Below are positions 7,224 through 13,439 of a stretch of DNA of 13,439 nt, piece by piece; position 1 is the stretch's first letter; each line of letters starts with the position of its first letter. The notes under the pieces were generated by a model. It was not told the DNA's origin and did no database searches. It was given only the letters and a program-made list of their open reading frames with translations. The translations under genes were made by a program, and so were the position numbers. Source of the DNA: Spirochaetaceae bacterium (lineage in GTDB: Bacteria; Spirochaetota; Spirochaetia; Treponematales; Breznakiellaceae); the NCBI GenBank assembly GCA_031283025.1, contig JAITCP010000012.1, forward strand, positions 1-13,439. The letters are read 5' to 3'.

Positions 7224-7245
7224 TGTTTTCTCCTTGTTTTTTTCT

Positions 7246-7289
7246 TAATAGAGTTGTTCAAAAACTTCAGTTTTTGAACAACTCTATTA
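7246..7289. repeat. Perfect 20-bp palindrome, hairpin element copy 3 (minimal)
   Basis: Arms 7246-7265 and 7270-7289 are perfect reverse complements around the loop ttca. The core matches hairpin A of copy 1, and the ends (taatagagttgttc) match the terminal repeats of copies 1 and 2, so this looks like an internally deleted form of the same element. It lies upstream of the flavoprotein gene, and one end overlaps that gene's -10 box. No T-tract follows on either strand in transcript sense, so an intrinsic terminator is unlikely. Confidence 0.82.
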
Positions 7290-7314
7290 TACCTTTGGTT
7301 TATTATGTTTTCAA
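7286..7314 (-). promoter_or_regulatory. Sigma70-type promoter of the flavoprotein gene
   Basis: On the minus strand TTGAAA (7314-7309), a 17-base spacer and TATAAT (7291-7286) form a near-consensus promoter. Transcription would start near 7279, inside the right arm of the palindrome. The -10 box is built largely from the end of the repeat, while the -35 lies outside it. The leader of about 55 bases then carries the strong AAGGAG. Confidence 0.65.
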
Positions 7315-7342
7315 TGACAGCGCTGAATACCAGTCCAAGCCC

Positions 7343-7370
7343 AAAAATATGCCTGCATTATGGACAGGCA
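7343..7370 (-). terminator. Candidate intrinsic terminator after deoC
   Basis: On the minus strand TGCCTG (7370-7365) and CAGGCA (7355-7350) pair around a 9-base loop and are followed by TATTTTTGG. The stem is only 6 bp and the loop large, so it is weak. It lies about 110 bases past the deoC stop and upstream of the flavoprotein promoter, where a terminator would be expected. The rest of 7292-7478 shows only a tiny hairpin at 7421-7434. Confidence 0.35.
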
Positions 7371-7478
7371 CTAATTACTCCAAGGCCCGGTAAAAGGCAA
7401 CGTTTCATCAGGCAAAACCATACCGCTGCCGGTACGACAGAGTAATAGGCGGGAGTATCTGTTTATTTATGGGGGCGT

Positions 7479-8135
7479 TTACGTTAATTCTCCCGCAATG
7501 GCGACTCCGGCGCTGGTGCCCAGCCGGTCTGCTCCGGCTTCTACCATGGCTCTGGCCTGGGCAAGGGTACGGATTCCCCCGGAGGCTTTTATCTTTACCC
7601 TGGGGCTGCACGTTTTCCGCATCACGCGTACCGTTTCTACAGCGGCGCCGCCGGAGCTGAAACCGGTGGATGTTTTTACATAGTCCGCTCCGGCTTTTTC
7701 CGCAATTTCGCAGGCATTGACAATTTGCCCGTCGGTAAGCAGGCAGGTTTCCAGGATTACCTTGCAGATTTTGCCGTGTTTATGGCAGCAATCGGCAACT
7801 CCCTTTATATCGTCGTATACGTAGGTTTCATCGCCGCTTATCAGTTTGCCCACATTTAGCACCATGTCTACTTCACCGGCCCCGGCGCAGATAACGTGTT
7901 CACATTCAGAAACTTTGGTTTCCGTCAGGTTCTGACCCAGGGGGAATCCCAGCGTGGTAACAATGGTAATGTCCGTTCCATCAAGTTGTTTTTTACAAAA
8001 GGGAATCCAGCAGGGGTTTACCACAACCACGGTAAATCCGTATTGCTTTGCCTCATCACAGATACGTTTAACTTCCGCTTCTGCGGCATCAGGTTTTAAG
8101 ATTGTATGATCAATTTTACTGAGTATGCTGTCCAT
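7479..8135 (-). CDS. deoC: Deoxyribose-phosphate aldolase
   Basis: This class I aldolase cleaves 2-deoxyribose 5-phosphate to glyceraldehyde 3-phosphate and acetaldehyde in deoxynucleoside breakdown. From the chosen start it has 218 aa, a normal length for compact DeoC proteins. The Schiff-base lysine is Lys154 in DYVKTSTGF, the proton-relay pair is Asp90 (GEVDMVLN) and Lys183 (VKIKASGG), and the N-terminal KIDHTILKP is typical. All catalytic residues are present. The frame is open further upstream to an ATG at 8171, but the conserved N-terminus starts at the ATG at 8135, so the 12 extra residues are unlikely. The upstream AGAAGAG is a weak ribosome site. The start overlaps the small membrane protein gene by 20 bases, implying cotranscription with the transporter. 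Confidence 0.93.
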   Translation of the reverse strand: MDSILSKIDHTILKPDAAEAEVKRICDEAKQYGFTVVVVNPCWIPFCKKQLDGTDITIVTTLGFPLGQNLTETKVSECEHVICAGAGEVDMVLNVGKLISGDETYVYDDIKGVADCCHKHGKICKVILETCLLTDGQIVNACEIAEKAGADYVKTSTGFSSGGAAVETVRVMRKTCSPRVKIKASGGIRTLAQARAMVEAGADRLGTSAGVAIAGELT

Positions 8136-8454
8136 GATTTTTTCTCTTCTGTTCACGAATATACAAAACAATTACAAGGATCATAAAAAGGAGTACCACT
8201 ATCGCCGCAATGAGTAAAGGAGTTATGTCCTTTCCTTCGCTTACCGGAACGGCGGGAAAATCTATATTGCCTTTTTTTGTTCCAACATAGGAACCGGACA
8301 TAAAAAGCAGCATTGAACATACAGTAAAAGCAAGGCAGATAAGAACCAAAGCGATAATCGAAATCCGTTTAAGGGCCGCTCCGGTCTTTTTTGAAAGGGC
8401 AAGATAAGCGATTATGCCCGCTGATAAAAGGGCCAGCAGCCCGGCAAGTATCAT
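8116..8454 (-). CDS. Small three-helix membrane protein, unknown function
   Basis: I do not recognise this 112-aa protein. It shows three hydrophobic helices (about residues 1-22, 31-54 and 81-103), a loop between helices 2 and 3 (GSYVGTKKGNIDFPAVP) and a short charged, basic C-terminal tail (REQKRKNHG). The ATG at 8454 is chosen because it lies one base after the transporter stop codon at 8458-8456 (TAG-c-ATG), a termination-reinitiation arrangement; the frame stays open upstream but that would overlap the transporter. No strong Shine-Dalgarno is present, consistent with coupling. Its 3' end overlaps the deoC start by 20 bases. It may be an accessory subunit of the transporter, but that is only inferred from position. 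The frame is plausible because overlaps are typical of real operons. Confidence 0.68.
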   Translation of the reverse strand: MILAGLLALLSAGIIAYLALSKKTGAALKRISIIALVLICLAFTVCSMLLFMSGSYVGTKKGNIDFPAVPVSEGKDITPLLIAAIVVLLFMILVIVLYIREQKRKNHGQHTQ

Positions 8455-8455
8455 G

Positions 8456-9688
8456 CTATATAAAGTGGCGCATATCTTTGTCTTCCTGGAAGCCGCTCCA
8501 TTTTCCTGCCGCATAGGAAGTAAAACAACAAAACAGTACGTCAAGGAAGGTTCCCACTGCTACCAGATAAAAAGCCATCGGCTTAAGGATCAGGTAGCCC
8601 GCTTCAAAGCCCCTGCCATAGCCCATGCCCAACACTGCCAGCGCAGTGTAAGCGCCATTTCCCGGATGTCCTGCCAGCATAAAGGAAATTAGAAAAGCCC
8701 TGAGCCCGATAGTGATCACATCCGGCATGGAAATCCCCAGGCTGGAATACGATTTGATGATAACGATAAAGGAAATGGCCGCCACCATGGCGCTTCCAGC
8801 CCTGCCGAATATGGAGCAAAGGCTTACGGCTACCGAATTGGCCCGGCGGCGGACACCAAGGTTTTCCTTTACATGGCGGTATATCACCGGCAGGGTAAAA
8901 TTCATATCACCGGAGAAGAAGCCCGCAAAGGCCGCGCCCAAAGAACCGTACAGGCTTACCCAGGGGTTTGTTTTTGGCTGCAGGAAAAAGAGAAACAAAG
9001 GGAAAACCCCAAAACCCAGGATAAGGGCAAAAATTCCAAGAAGGAGGATTAAATCCCTGAATACGTTTGCATGCAGAACCGCATTGTACCGGATTGCCCA
9101 ATAGGCGGTCAGGACGATAATCACCAGAGCCAGAATTTCCGAAAAGAATGCGGCAATTTGGTAGAAAACCCTGGAAAGGGAGTCCCCTATGGAAAGAACC
9201 GGCTTGGAATAGTTGCGATCCAGCCCCAGGCCCATAGCAAGGAAAAAGGCCAGGAACCATGCGGGCAGGAGATACTGGCCGTCATTGACAAGGGCGGAAA
9301 AAAGATTGGAAGGAAAAAGACCCAGCGCCATGCCTGACACATCAAGGGATACGGTCTCAAATTGTTCTTCTATTAAAATGGGGATGCGGGCCGGCGAAAA
9401 AAGGAGGGTTACAATGATTCCGGAAAAAATGATAAAAGCCGCGCCTCCTACTATAAGCAAAAAACTACGGCCAACAAGGGGCCAGAATTCCTTATCCTGA
9501 CGGAGTTCGTAAATCGCTATTACCAAAGAAAAAAATAACAGAGGAACGGCGGTATAGCGCCCTATATGCAAAGCCATTTGTTCAAGCCAAACCATGACGG
9601 AAATAACACTTTGTTTTTCATAGGGCAGCAAAAAGCCCAGCACTATTCCAAGTATCGATCCAATGAGCAGTTTAACCCAAATTTTCAT
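8456..9688 (-). CDS. Divergent SDF-family (DAACS) dicarboxylate/amino acid:cation symporter-like transporter
   Basis: This 410-aa polytopic inner-membrane protein has the overall pattern of the glutamate/dicarboxylate:cation symporter family: GSILGIVLGFLLP (10-22), PLLFFSLVIAI (49-59), TLPV within hairpin 1 (265-268), LGV (277-279) and AGHPGNG (339-345). Key substrate and sodium motifs are altered: the region of the usual NMDGT reads GRAGSAM (295-301), the serine-rich hairpin tip is SGDMNF, and the DRxRT motif of helix 8 is not found. The fold is credible, but substrate and coupling ion may differ from GltP or DctA. GGGGGAG lies 4 bases before the ATG. The gene starts 25 bases after the DUF2147 stop and ends 1 base before the small membrane protein, so it belongs to a four-gene operon. 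Confidence 0.83.
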   Translation of the reverse strand: MKIWVKLLIGSILGIVLGFLLPYEKQSVISVMVWLEQMALHIGRYTAVPLLFFSLVIAIYELRQDKEFWPLVGRSFLLIVGGAAFIIFSGIIVTLLFSPARIPILIEEQFETVSLDVSGMALGLFPSNLFSALVNDGQYLLPAWFLAFFLAMGLGLDRNYSKPVLSIGDSLSRVFYQIAAFFSEILALVIIVLTAYWAIRYNAVLHANVFRDLILLLGIFALILGFGVFPLFLFFLQPKTNPWVSLYGSLGAAFAGFFSGDMNFTLPVIYRHVKENLGVRRRANSVAVSLCSIFGRAGSAMVAAISFIVIIKSYSSLGISMPDVITIGLRAFLISFMLAGHPGNGAYTALAVLGMGYGRGFEAGYLILKPMAFYLVAVGTFLDVLFCCFTSYAAGKWSGFQEDKDMRHFI

Positions 9689-9713
9689 GCAACTCCCCCA
9701 GGGTACTACGTTA

Positions 9714-10226
9714 CTACCTTAGGCCCGCCGCTTGTGCCCGCGTGGCTTTCCGCCAGAACTGGCTGCGGCCTAAAGGCCCTATGGTTCCCCGCATTTCCAG
9801 AGTATCGACCTTATACTTTTTATTATCCGCGGGGTGGAAAATAATCTTACAGCCGTACATACTGCCGTTATCAGGATCGATGATGTTCCCGTCCTTCCAC
9901 TGGCCTGGCTGCCGATCCGGTACAAGGCCGAATATCCAGATGGTGCCGACCACGGGCATTTCCGATACTTTTCCGGGGGTGGGAAAACCCTTATAACTGT
10001 CTTTGCATTTGTCCGCCTTGATCGTTTGGGCAGCATCCGCTACGGAGAGGATTTTTCCGTAAAGTTTCCCGTCCCGGATATAAATCTCCCAGCCTGCGGT
10101 ATCCTTCCCGGTTTTTTCGTCCACGCTAATCCAGAAACCTTCCGCCGGGTCTGCGGCAAAACAAAAGCCCCCTGCTGCAAACAGAATGATAACTGCAAAC
10201 AGCTTTTTGATGGATTTATTTTTCAT
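9714..10226 (-). CDS. DUF2147-family exported protein
   Basis: This 170-aa protein has an N-terminal signal peptide: basic MKNKSIKK, a hydrophobic stretch, and a likely signal peptidase I site after residue 24 or 25 (CFA-AD). The Cys22 context is not a good lipobox, so it is probably soluble in the periplasm. The mature part matches the DUF2147 layout: GFWISVDEKTGK (30-41), LYGKI (55-59), DPDNGSMYGCK (117-127) and RGTIGPLGRSQFWRK (146-160). Family members are small beta-rich periplasmic proteins without a settled function. A TACAAT box lies 9 bases before the ATG and there is no Shine-Dalgarno, suggesting a leaderless mRNA. It is first in the predicted operon leading to the transporter and deoC. 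Confidence 0.85.
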   Translation of the reverse strand: MKNKSIKKLFAVIILFAAGGFCFAADPAEGFWISVDEKTGKDTAGWEIYIRDGKLYGKILSVADAAQTIKADKCKDSYKGFPTPGKVSEMPVVGTIWIFGLVPDRQPGQWKDGNIIDPDNGSMYGCKIIFHPADNKKYKVDTLEMRGTIGPLGRSQFWRKATRAQAAGLR

Positions 10227-10235
10227 ACTTTACTG

Positions 10236-10264
10236 ATTGTAGCGTAAATTCCCGTTTGGTGCAA
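10236..10264 (-). promoter_or_regulatory. Promoter of the DUF2147-transporter-deoC operon
   Basis: On the minus strand TTGCAC (10264-10259), a 17-base spacer and TACAAT (10241-10236) form a reasonable sigma70 promoter. Start of transcription would fall near 10229, about 3 bases before the ATG at 10226, leaving no room for a ribosome-binding site. Confidence 0.55.
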
Positions 10265-10271
10265 CCCAACA

Positions 10272-10307
10272 GGGAATCTCTAAAAACTTCGGGTTTCAGA
10301 GGTTCCC
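10272..10307. repeat. Imperfect hairpin after the CHAT gene, related to hairpin A
   Basis: gggaatctctaaaaac (10272-10287) and ggtttcagaggttccc (10292-10307) pair around the loop ttcg with two mismatches and one wobble. The aaaaacttc core recalls hairpin A of the other elements. It lies 7 bases past the CHAT stop on the minus strand, where it could slow or stop transcription or protect the 3' end, but no T-tract follows. Confidence 0.5.
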
Positions 10308-10313
10308 AACGGT

Positions 10314-12902
10314 TCATTCATACAACGTAAAAGGCGCCCAATAGAAGGGGTGGCTCCAGTCTCCGTTGCGAAACTCCTGTTTTACCTCATAATACGCCTC
10401 GCGGAAACTCTTCCCTTCCCGCAGTACGCGCCGGTATACTCCCTCCATAAACTCTACCGCAGCCTCGTCGCTTATCGGCCACAGGCTTACTCCCGCGCTA
10501 CGGCTTCCCGCTACCATAAGCGAGCGCACCAGCCCCACCATGCCGTCCCCGCGCTTTAAGCCGCCCCTCCCCGTATCGCAGGCGGACAGTATCACCGCCT
10601 GCGCGTTCAGCCTTAAAAGCGCCGCCTCCGCTACGGTCAGGTAGCCGTCTTCCGCGCTTTCCGGCAAAAGCCCCGATACCTCCGAAAACACTATGGCGGA
10701 CAGTTCCGGGTACGTGCCGTTAAAGTACCCGTGGCAGGCAAAGTGCAATATGGGGCTTTTTTCAAGCGTCCCGTCAGCCGACAGTTTTTTCACTTTCTCC
10801 TCGCTCGTTTCCCTGCCCAGGACCAACGTGCTTTTCGATGCAATGTTTCCTATGGCCCGCGCTTCGGTTTCCGTCCCCGGAATGTCCTGCCAGACAAGCC
10901 TGTTTTTGTAATACTCACCGGCGGAGTCAAAGCTCGGCGTTATCGCTCCCGCTTCTTCCGGCTCGCCTCTGGTAACTCCGCGGGTTCTTTCCGCTATAGT
11001 TTTCCCCTTGTCGTACCATGCGCCGCCAAAGGCAAGGACAGGCTCCGCCCTAACCTTATCCGCCTGTGCCGCCAGTATGCTGACCGACACCGAAGGGGAC
11101 AGCGAAATCCGGTAGCTTGTACCCAATTCCGGGCTTTGGGGGTTTTCCCGCAGTATGTCGAAGGGCAGAAAGGCAAGCTCCCCGTCCGGCACGATAAGAA
11201 GACGTTTTACTCCGGCAGGGATGGATTTCAAAACCGGTTTGATGAGCGCGTCATACAGGGCGTTACGTTCTTCCTCGAAGGCAATTTGCGGAAGCAACAG
11301 TATATTTCCATACGAGTCTGTATGATGAATTTTTGAAACCAAGGCTTTCACGGTTCCCGCGTAGTTGAAGCTGTTGTCCAGCGTAACGGGGGTAAGGCCG
11401 TCCCGTGTGATAACCAGGCAGTAGGAATTAATCGAAGGCCGTTCTTTGTAGGTACTTTGGCTGGAGGCAGTAGCGGGAGGCGTAAACTCCACGGAGGCAT
11501 CCCAGATGGCGAACTCAAGGATGGCGGTATCTTCCCCGCAGAAGGCTTGGGCTTCACTTAAAGCGGCAGTTTTCGGATAGCGCAGACTGGCATAGCGGGG
11601 AACTTTTTCCGTTATGCTTTTGTCCAGAGCCGCAAGCTCCTCTTCCGCGCGGGTAAGGGCCTGACCCGCCTGGGCATAGCGCGCCTCGTCAGCCTGAGGG
11701 GTAAGTTTCCCCAGCAATTCCTGAAGATTGCCTATGTTTTCGGTAAGTTCCCGCACACGCCTTGCATCTGCCGGCGCAATGCCGGGCAGGCGGAGAGCGG
11801 CCTCCGTGCCCATCTGCTCCAGAAAGCCCCGGCTGCGCAAGCCTTCGGAAACGGCAAAGGCGCGTTCTGAGGAACCGAAGCGGGCTTCAAAGTCCAGGGA
11901 CGCGTAGTACTGGTAGACCATGCCCGCCATGAGTGCCGCACCCCTGCTGCCCAGTTCAGCGCGGACTTTTTCCGCCTTTGCGATGCTCAGGACCAGTGTC
12001 TCGCGGGCAACATCGGCCATCCTCCGGTCAAAGGCGTTCGCGTCCAAGGCCGCGCCAAGGAAGGGATAGGTTTTGTAAACGGTCCCCGTGTATTCCCATG
12101 AGCGGAAAAAAATGTCAAGGATACTAGCACTTCCGTCCGCAGCAATAGCGGCCCGGGTAAAGTCGGCAATGGCCTTATCCGGTTCACCTTTTCTGGCATA
12201 CGCACTTCCGCGGCTGTTATAAACGTAGTCATCCTTTGGGTTTAAGGTAATAGCCTGGGTGTAGTCAGCGATAGCCCTGTCCAGTTCGCCCTTTGCAGCA
12301 TACGCATTTCCACGGTTGTTATAGGCAAAAACAGAGTCGGGGTTTAAGGTAATGGCCTGATTGTAATCGGTAATGGCCCTGTCCAATTCGCCTTTTTCCT
12401 TATATACGTTTCCGCGGTTGTTATAGGCGTGGTCATCCTTTGGGTTTAAGGTAATGGCCTGATTGTAGTCGGTAATAGCCCTGTCCAGTTCGCCTTTTGC
12501 GGCATACGCGTTTCCACGGTTGTTATATATCTGCTCTAACTTAGAGTTTAATTTAATAGCCCGGGTATAGTCGGTAATAGCCCTGTCCAGTTCGCCTTTT
12601 GCGGCATACGCAATTCCGCGGTTGTTATAGGCGGCATCATACTTAGGGTTTAAGGCAATGGCCTGAGTGTAGTCGGCTATGGCCCTGTCCAGTTCGCCTT
12701 TAGCGACATACGCGAGTCCGCGGTTATTATAGGCATAGTAATCCTTAGGCTCTAAGGCAATAGCCTGGGTGTAGTCGGCGATAGCTGAATCGTAATCACC
12801 GGCATTGTAATGTGCTATACCCTGATCGTGAATTCTTACACTTTCCATTATGGCGCAGGATGTAATTAAAACAGCAAACAATAACACAACCAATTTTTTC
12901 AT
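10314..12902 (-). CDS. TPR-CHAT lipoprotein, putative exported caspase-like protease
   Basis: This 862-aa protein begins with a lipoprotein signal: MKKLVVLLFAVLITSC, lipobox ITSC, lipidated Cys16. Seven 34-residue TPRs follow (about 23-260), with units 2-6 almost identical. The middle is helical, with a likely coiled coil near 380-430. The C-terminal CHAT domain (about 460-862) has the caspase-type dyad: His724 in HFACHG and Cys775 in LSACDTGRGG, followed by MVGLVRSLMVAGS and a WAPFTLYE end. CHAT domains are clan CD cysteine peptidases. TPRs usually bind a partner that controls or presents substrate. Lipidation would place it in the periplasm or outer membrane, unlike the cytosolic CHAT proteases that have been characterised. 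GGGGGA lies 8 bases before the ATG. No neighbour is an obvious substrate. Activity is inferred from motif preservation. Confidence 0.9.
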   Translation of the reverse strand: MKKLVVLLFAVLITSCAIMESVRIHDQGIAHYNAGDYDSAIADYTQAIALEPKDYYAYNNRGLAYVAKGELDRAIADYTQAIALNPKYDAAYNNRGIAYAAKGELDRAITDYTRAIKLNSKLEQIYNNRGNAYAAKGELDRAITDYNQAITLNPKDDHAYNNRGNVYKEKGELDRAITDYNQAITLNPDSVFAYNNRGNAYAAKGELDRAIADYTQAITLNPKDDYVYNSRGSAYARKGEPDKAIADFTRAAIAADGSASILDIFFRSWEYTGTVYKTYPFLGAALDANAFDRRMADVARETLVLSIAKAEKVRAELGSRGAALMAGMVYQYYASLDFEARFGSSERAFAVSEGLRSRGFLEQMGTEAALRLPGIAPADARRVRELTENIGNLQELLGKLTPQADEARYAQAGQALTRAEEELAALDKSITEKVPRYASLRYPKTAALSEAQAFCGEDTAILEFAIWDASVEFTPPATASSQSTYKERPSINSYCLVITRDGLTPVTLDNSFNYAGTVKALVSKIHHTDSYGNILLLPQIAFEEERNALYDALIKPVLKSIPAGVKRLLIVPDGELAFLPFDILRENPQSPELGTSYRISLSPSVSVSILAAQADKVRAEPVLAFGGAWYDKGKTIAERTRGVTRGEPEEAGAITPSFDSAGEYYKNRLVWQDIPGTETEARAIGNIASKSTLVLGRETSEEKVKKLSADGTLEKSPILHFACHGYFNGTYPELSAIVFSEVSGLLPESAEDGYLTVAEAALLRLNAQAVILSACDTGRGGLKRGDGMVGLVRSLMVAGSRSAGVSLWPISDEAAVEFMEGVYRRVLREGKSFREAYYEVKQEFRNGDWSHPFYWAPFTLYE
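12225..12734 (-). repeat. Five tandem 102-bp TPR-coding repeats
   Basis: TPR units 2-6 (residues 57-226) are encoded by five head-to-tail 102-bp units that remain alike at DNA level; the units at 12225-12326 and 12429-12530 differ at only about a dozen positions by eye. Units 1 and 7 are more diverged. Such similarity implies recent duplication or ongoing gene conversion and permits in-frame expansion or contraction of the TPR array. Confidence 0.8.
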
Positions 12903-12910
12903 AACAAAAT

Positions 12911-12979
12911 CCCCCTACTCCTCATTTCTCATTGCACACCACTCTTCCCCATTCCCTATTCCCTACTCCCCATTCCCCA
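12911..12979. repeat. Degenerate 7-bp tandem repeat upstream of the CHAT gene
   Basis: The plus strand carries five regular heptamers at 12945-12979 (ttcccca, ttcccta, ttcccta, ctcccca, ttcccca), and further diverged heptamers at 12911-12938 in their own 7-base register, with one 6-base unit between. In CHAT sense the units read TGGGGAA or TAGGGAA, so they are rich in Shine-Dalgarno-like purines, and the presumed ribosome site GGGGGA is the unit closest to the start. It resembles the short tandem heptamer repeats known from some cyanobacteria. The remaining spacer (12980-13070) is AT-rich, with a 10-bp palindrome atattaatat at 12984-12993 and no clear CHAT promoter. Confidence 0.72.
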
Positions 12980-13073
12980 CACTATATTAATATGAAAAAC
13001 TCCCCTCTTTTTTTCCCTGTTTTGTCATTTTTTCAAAAAAATTGTCTTATAACAAGCCACCCGCAAAAATCTC

Positions 13074-13104
13074 TTGTTTTTTAGCTTACTTATGTTATTA
13101 TAAA
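13074..13104 (+). promoter_or_regulatory. Promoter of the Rpn-family nuclease gene
   Basis: TTGTTT (13074-13079), a 16-base spacer and an extended -10 TGT-TATTAT (13093-13101) form a plausible promoter; TATAAA at 13099-13104 is an overlapping alternative. The ATG at 13111 follows 6-9 bases later and there is no Shine-Dalgarno. Confidence 0.45.
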
Positions 13105-13110
13105 ATTAGT

Positions 13111-13439
13111 ATGGGCGTAAATATCAAATATAAAGACAGTGTTTTTTCGTTCCTTTTCGGGAAACCCGATGTCCTGCGGGAACTGTACTCGGCGCTTGAG
13201 GGCGTTACCCTGCCTGATGACATGCCGGTTACCATTAACACCCTGGAAGACGTGCTGTATAAGGACTTCATTAACGACATTTCCTTTGAAATTGGCGGAA
13301 AGCTGGTGGTTCTAATCGAACATCAAAGTACTATCAACCCAAATATGGCATTGAGGCTGCTTATGTACATCGGCAGGGTGTATGAAAAGCTGGTCAAAAA
13401 CAAGGACATATACGCCGGCAAAAAGCTTTCCATTCCCCG
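13111..13439 (+). CDS. Rpn-family PD-(D/E)XK nuclease / putative transposase, 3' truncated by window end
   Basis: 109 complete codons are visible before the window ends; the frame is open to the edge. The N-terminus (KYKDSVFSFLFGKPDVLRELY) and the core NDISFEIGGKLVVLIEHQST are typical of the Rpn family: the catalytic Asp in NDISF, the Glu-x-Gln signature in IEHQS, and a following NMALRLLMYIGRVYE helix. Rpn proteins are PD-(D/E)XK endonucleases linked to recombination and annotated as recombination-promoting nucleases or transposases; families with this architecture are abundant in treponemes. The start is ATG at 13111, close behind the -10 box. It is divergent from the CHAT gene across a 208-base spacer. 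Whether the full gene is intact cannot be seen. Confidence 0.87.
   Translation, partial: MGVNIKYKDSVFSFLFGKPDVLRELYSALEGVTLPDDMPVTINTLEDVLYKDFINDISFEIGGKLVVLIEHQSTINPNMALRLLMYIGRVYEKLVKNKDIYAGKKLSIP

Noticed and set aside
8136..8171. Upstream ATG giving deoC 12 extra residues
   Set aside because: The family N-terminus starts at the ATG at 8135; the extension is basic and unlike DeoC.
8455..8544. Upstream extension of the small membrane protein to an earlier ATG at 8544
   Set aside because: It would overlap the transporter by 89 bases and adds a non-hydrophobic segment before the first helix; the ATG one base after the transporter stop fits better.
10731..11336. A 201-codon open frame on the plus strand
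   Set aside because: It is antisense to the CHAT domain, including the catalytic His codon, and has no start signal or domain.
13021..13045. T-rich and A-rich inverted repeat as a terminator
   Set aside because: It is only an oligo-T/oligo-A run without GC in the stem, between divergent genes where no terminator is needed.

Overview
The window looks like a piece of a host-associated spirochaete chromosome, most likely a termite-gut or related Treponema. This is inference. It rests on a carbon-starvation permease next to a six-helix hybrid sensor kinase, a spirochaete-type lipoprotein carrying TPR and CHAT domains, a PD-(D/E)XK Rpn-type nuclease at the right edge, and near-50% GC coding DNA with many small palindromic intergenic repeats. 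No rRNA, tRNA, CRISPR array or complete transposase gene was seen.

Layout. 1-140 holds an intergenic hairpin element. 249-4081 holds cstA followed after 2 bases by a hybrid histidine kinase, both on +. 4188-6479 holds a three-gene lipid cluster on +, tightly coupled: diacylglycerol kinase family protein, PlsC-like acyltransferase, HAD-IB phosphatase. A second copy of the hairpin element sits at 6541-6610, between the HAD gene and an oppositely oriented flavoprotein gene (6606-7223, -); its terminal sequence supplies the flavoprotein stop codon. A third, minimal copy, a perfect 20-bp palindrome, lies in the flavoprotein promoter region. From 10226 down to 7479 on - runs a likely operon: exported DUF2147 protein, divergent SDF-family transporter, small three-helix membrane protein, deoC. 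Next, also on -, is an 862-aa lipoprotein (12902-10314) with seven TPRs and a C-terminal CHAT protease domain with an intact His/Cys pair, preceded by a degenerate 7-bp tandem repeat. The last gene (13111 to the window end, +) is a truncated Rpn-family nuclease.

How the genes work together. CstA would import pyruvate or peptides, and the adjacent kinase may sense a related nutrient or membrane state. The lipid cluster fits making and remodelling phosphatidic acid and phospholipid. The deoC operon couples a transporter to deoxyribose-phosphate breakdown. The CHAT lipoprotein stands alone, with no recognisable substrate beside it.

The most notable features are: a hairpin repeat family with compensatory base changes between copies; a recurrent arrangement in which a -10 box lies only 6-9 bases before the ATG with no Shine-Dalgarno, suggesting leaderless mRNAs; and an exported CHAT protease candidate with a near-identical 102-bp TPR array.
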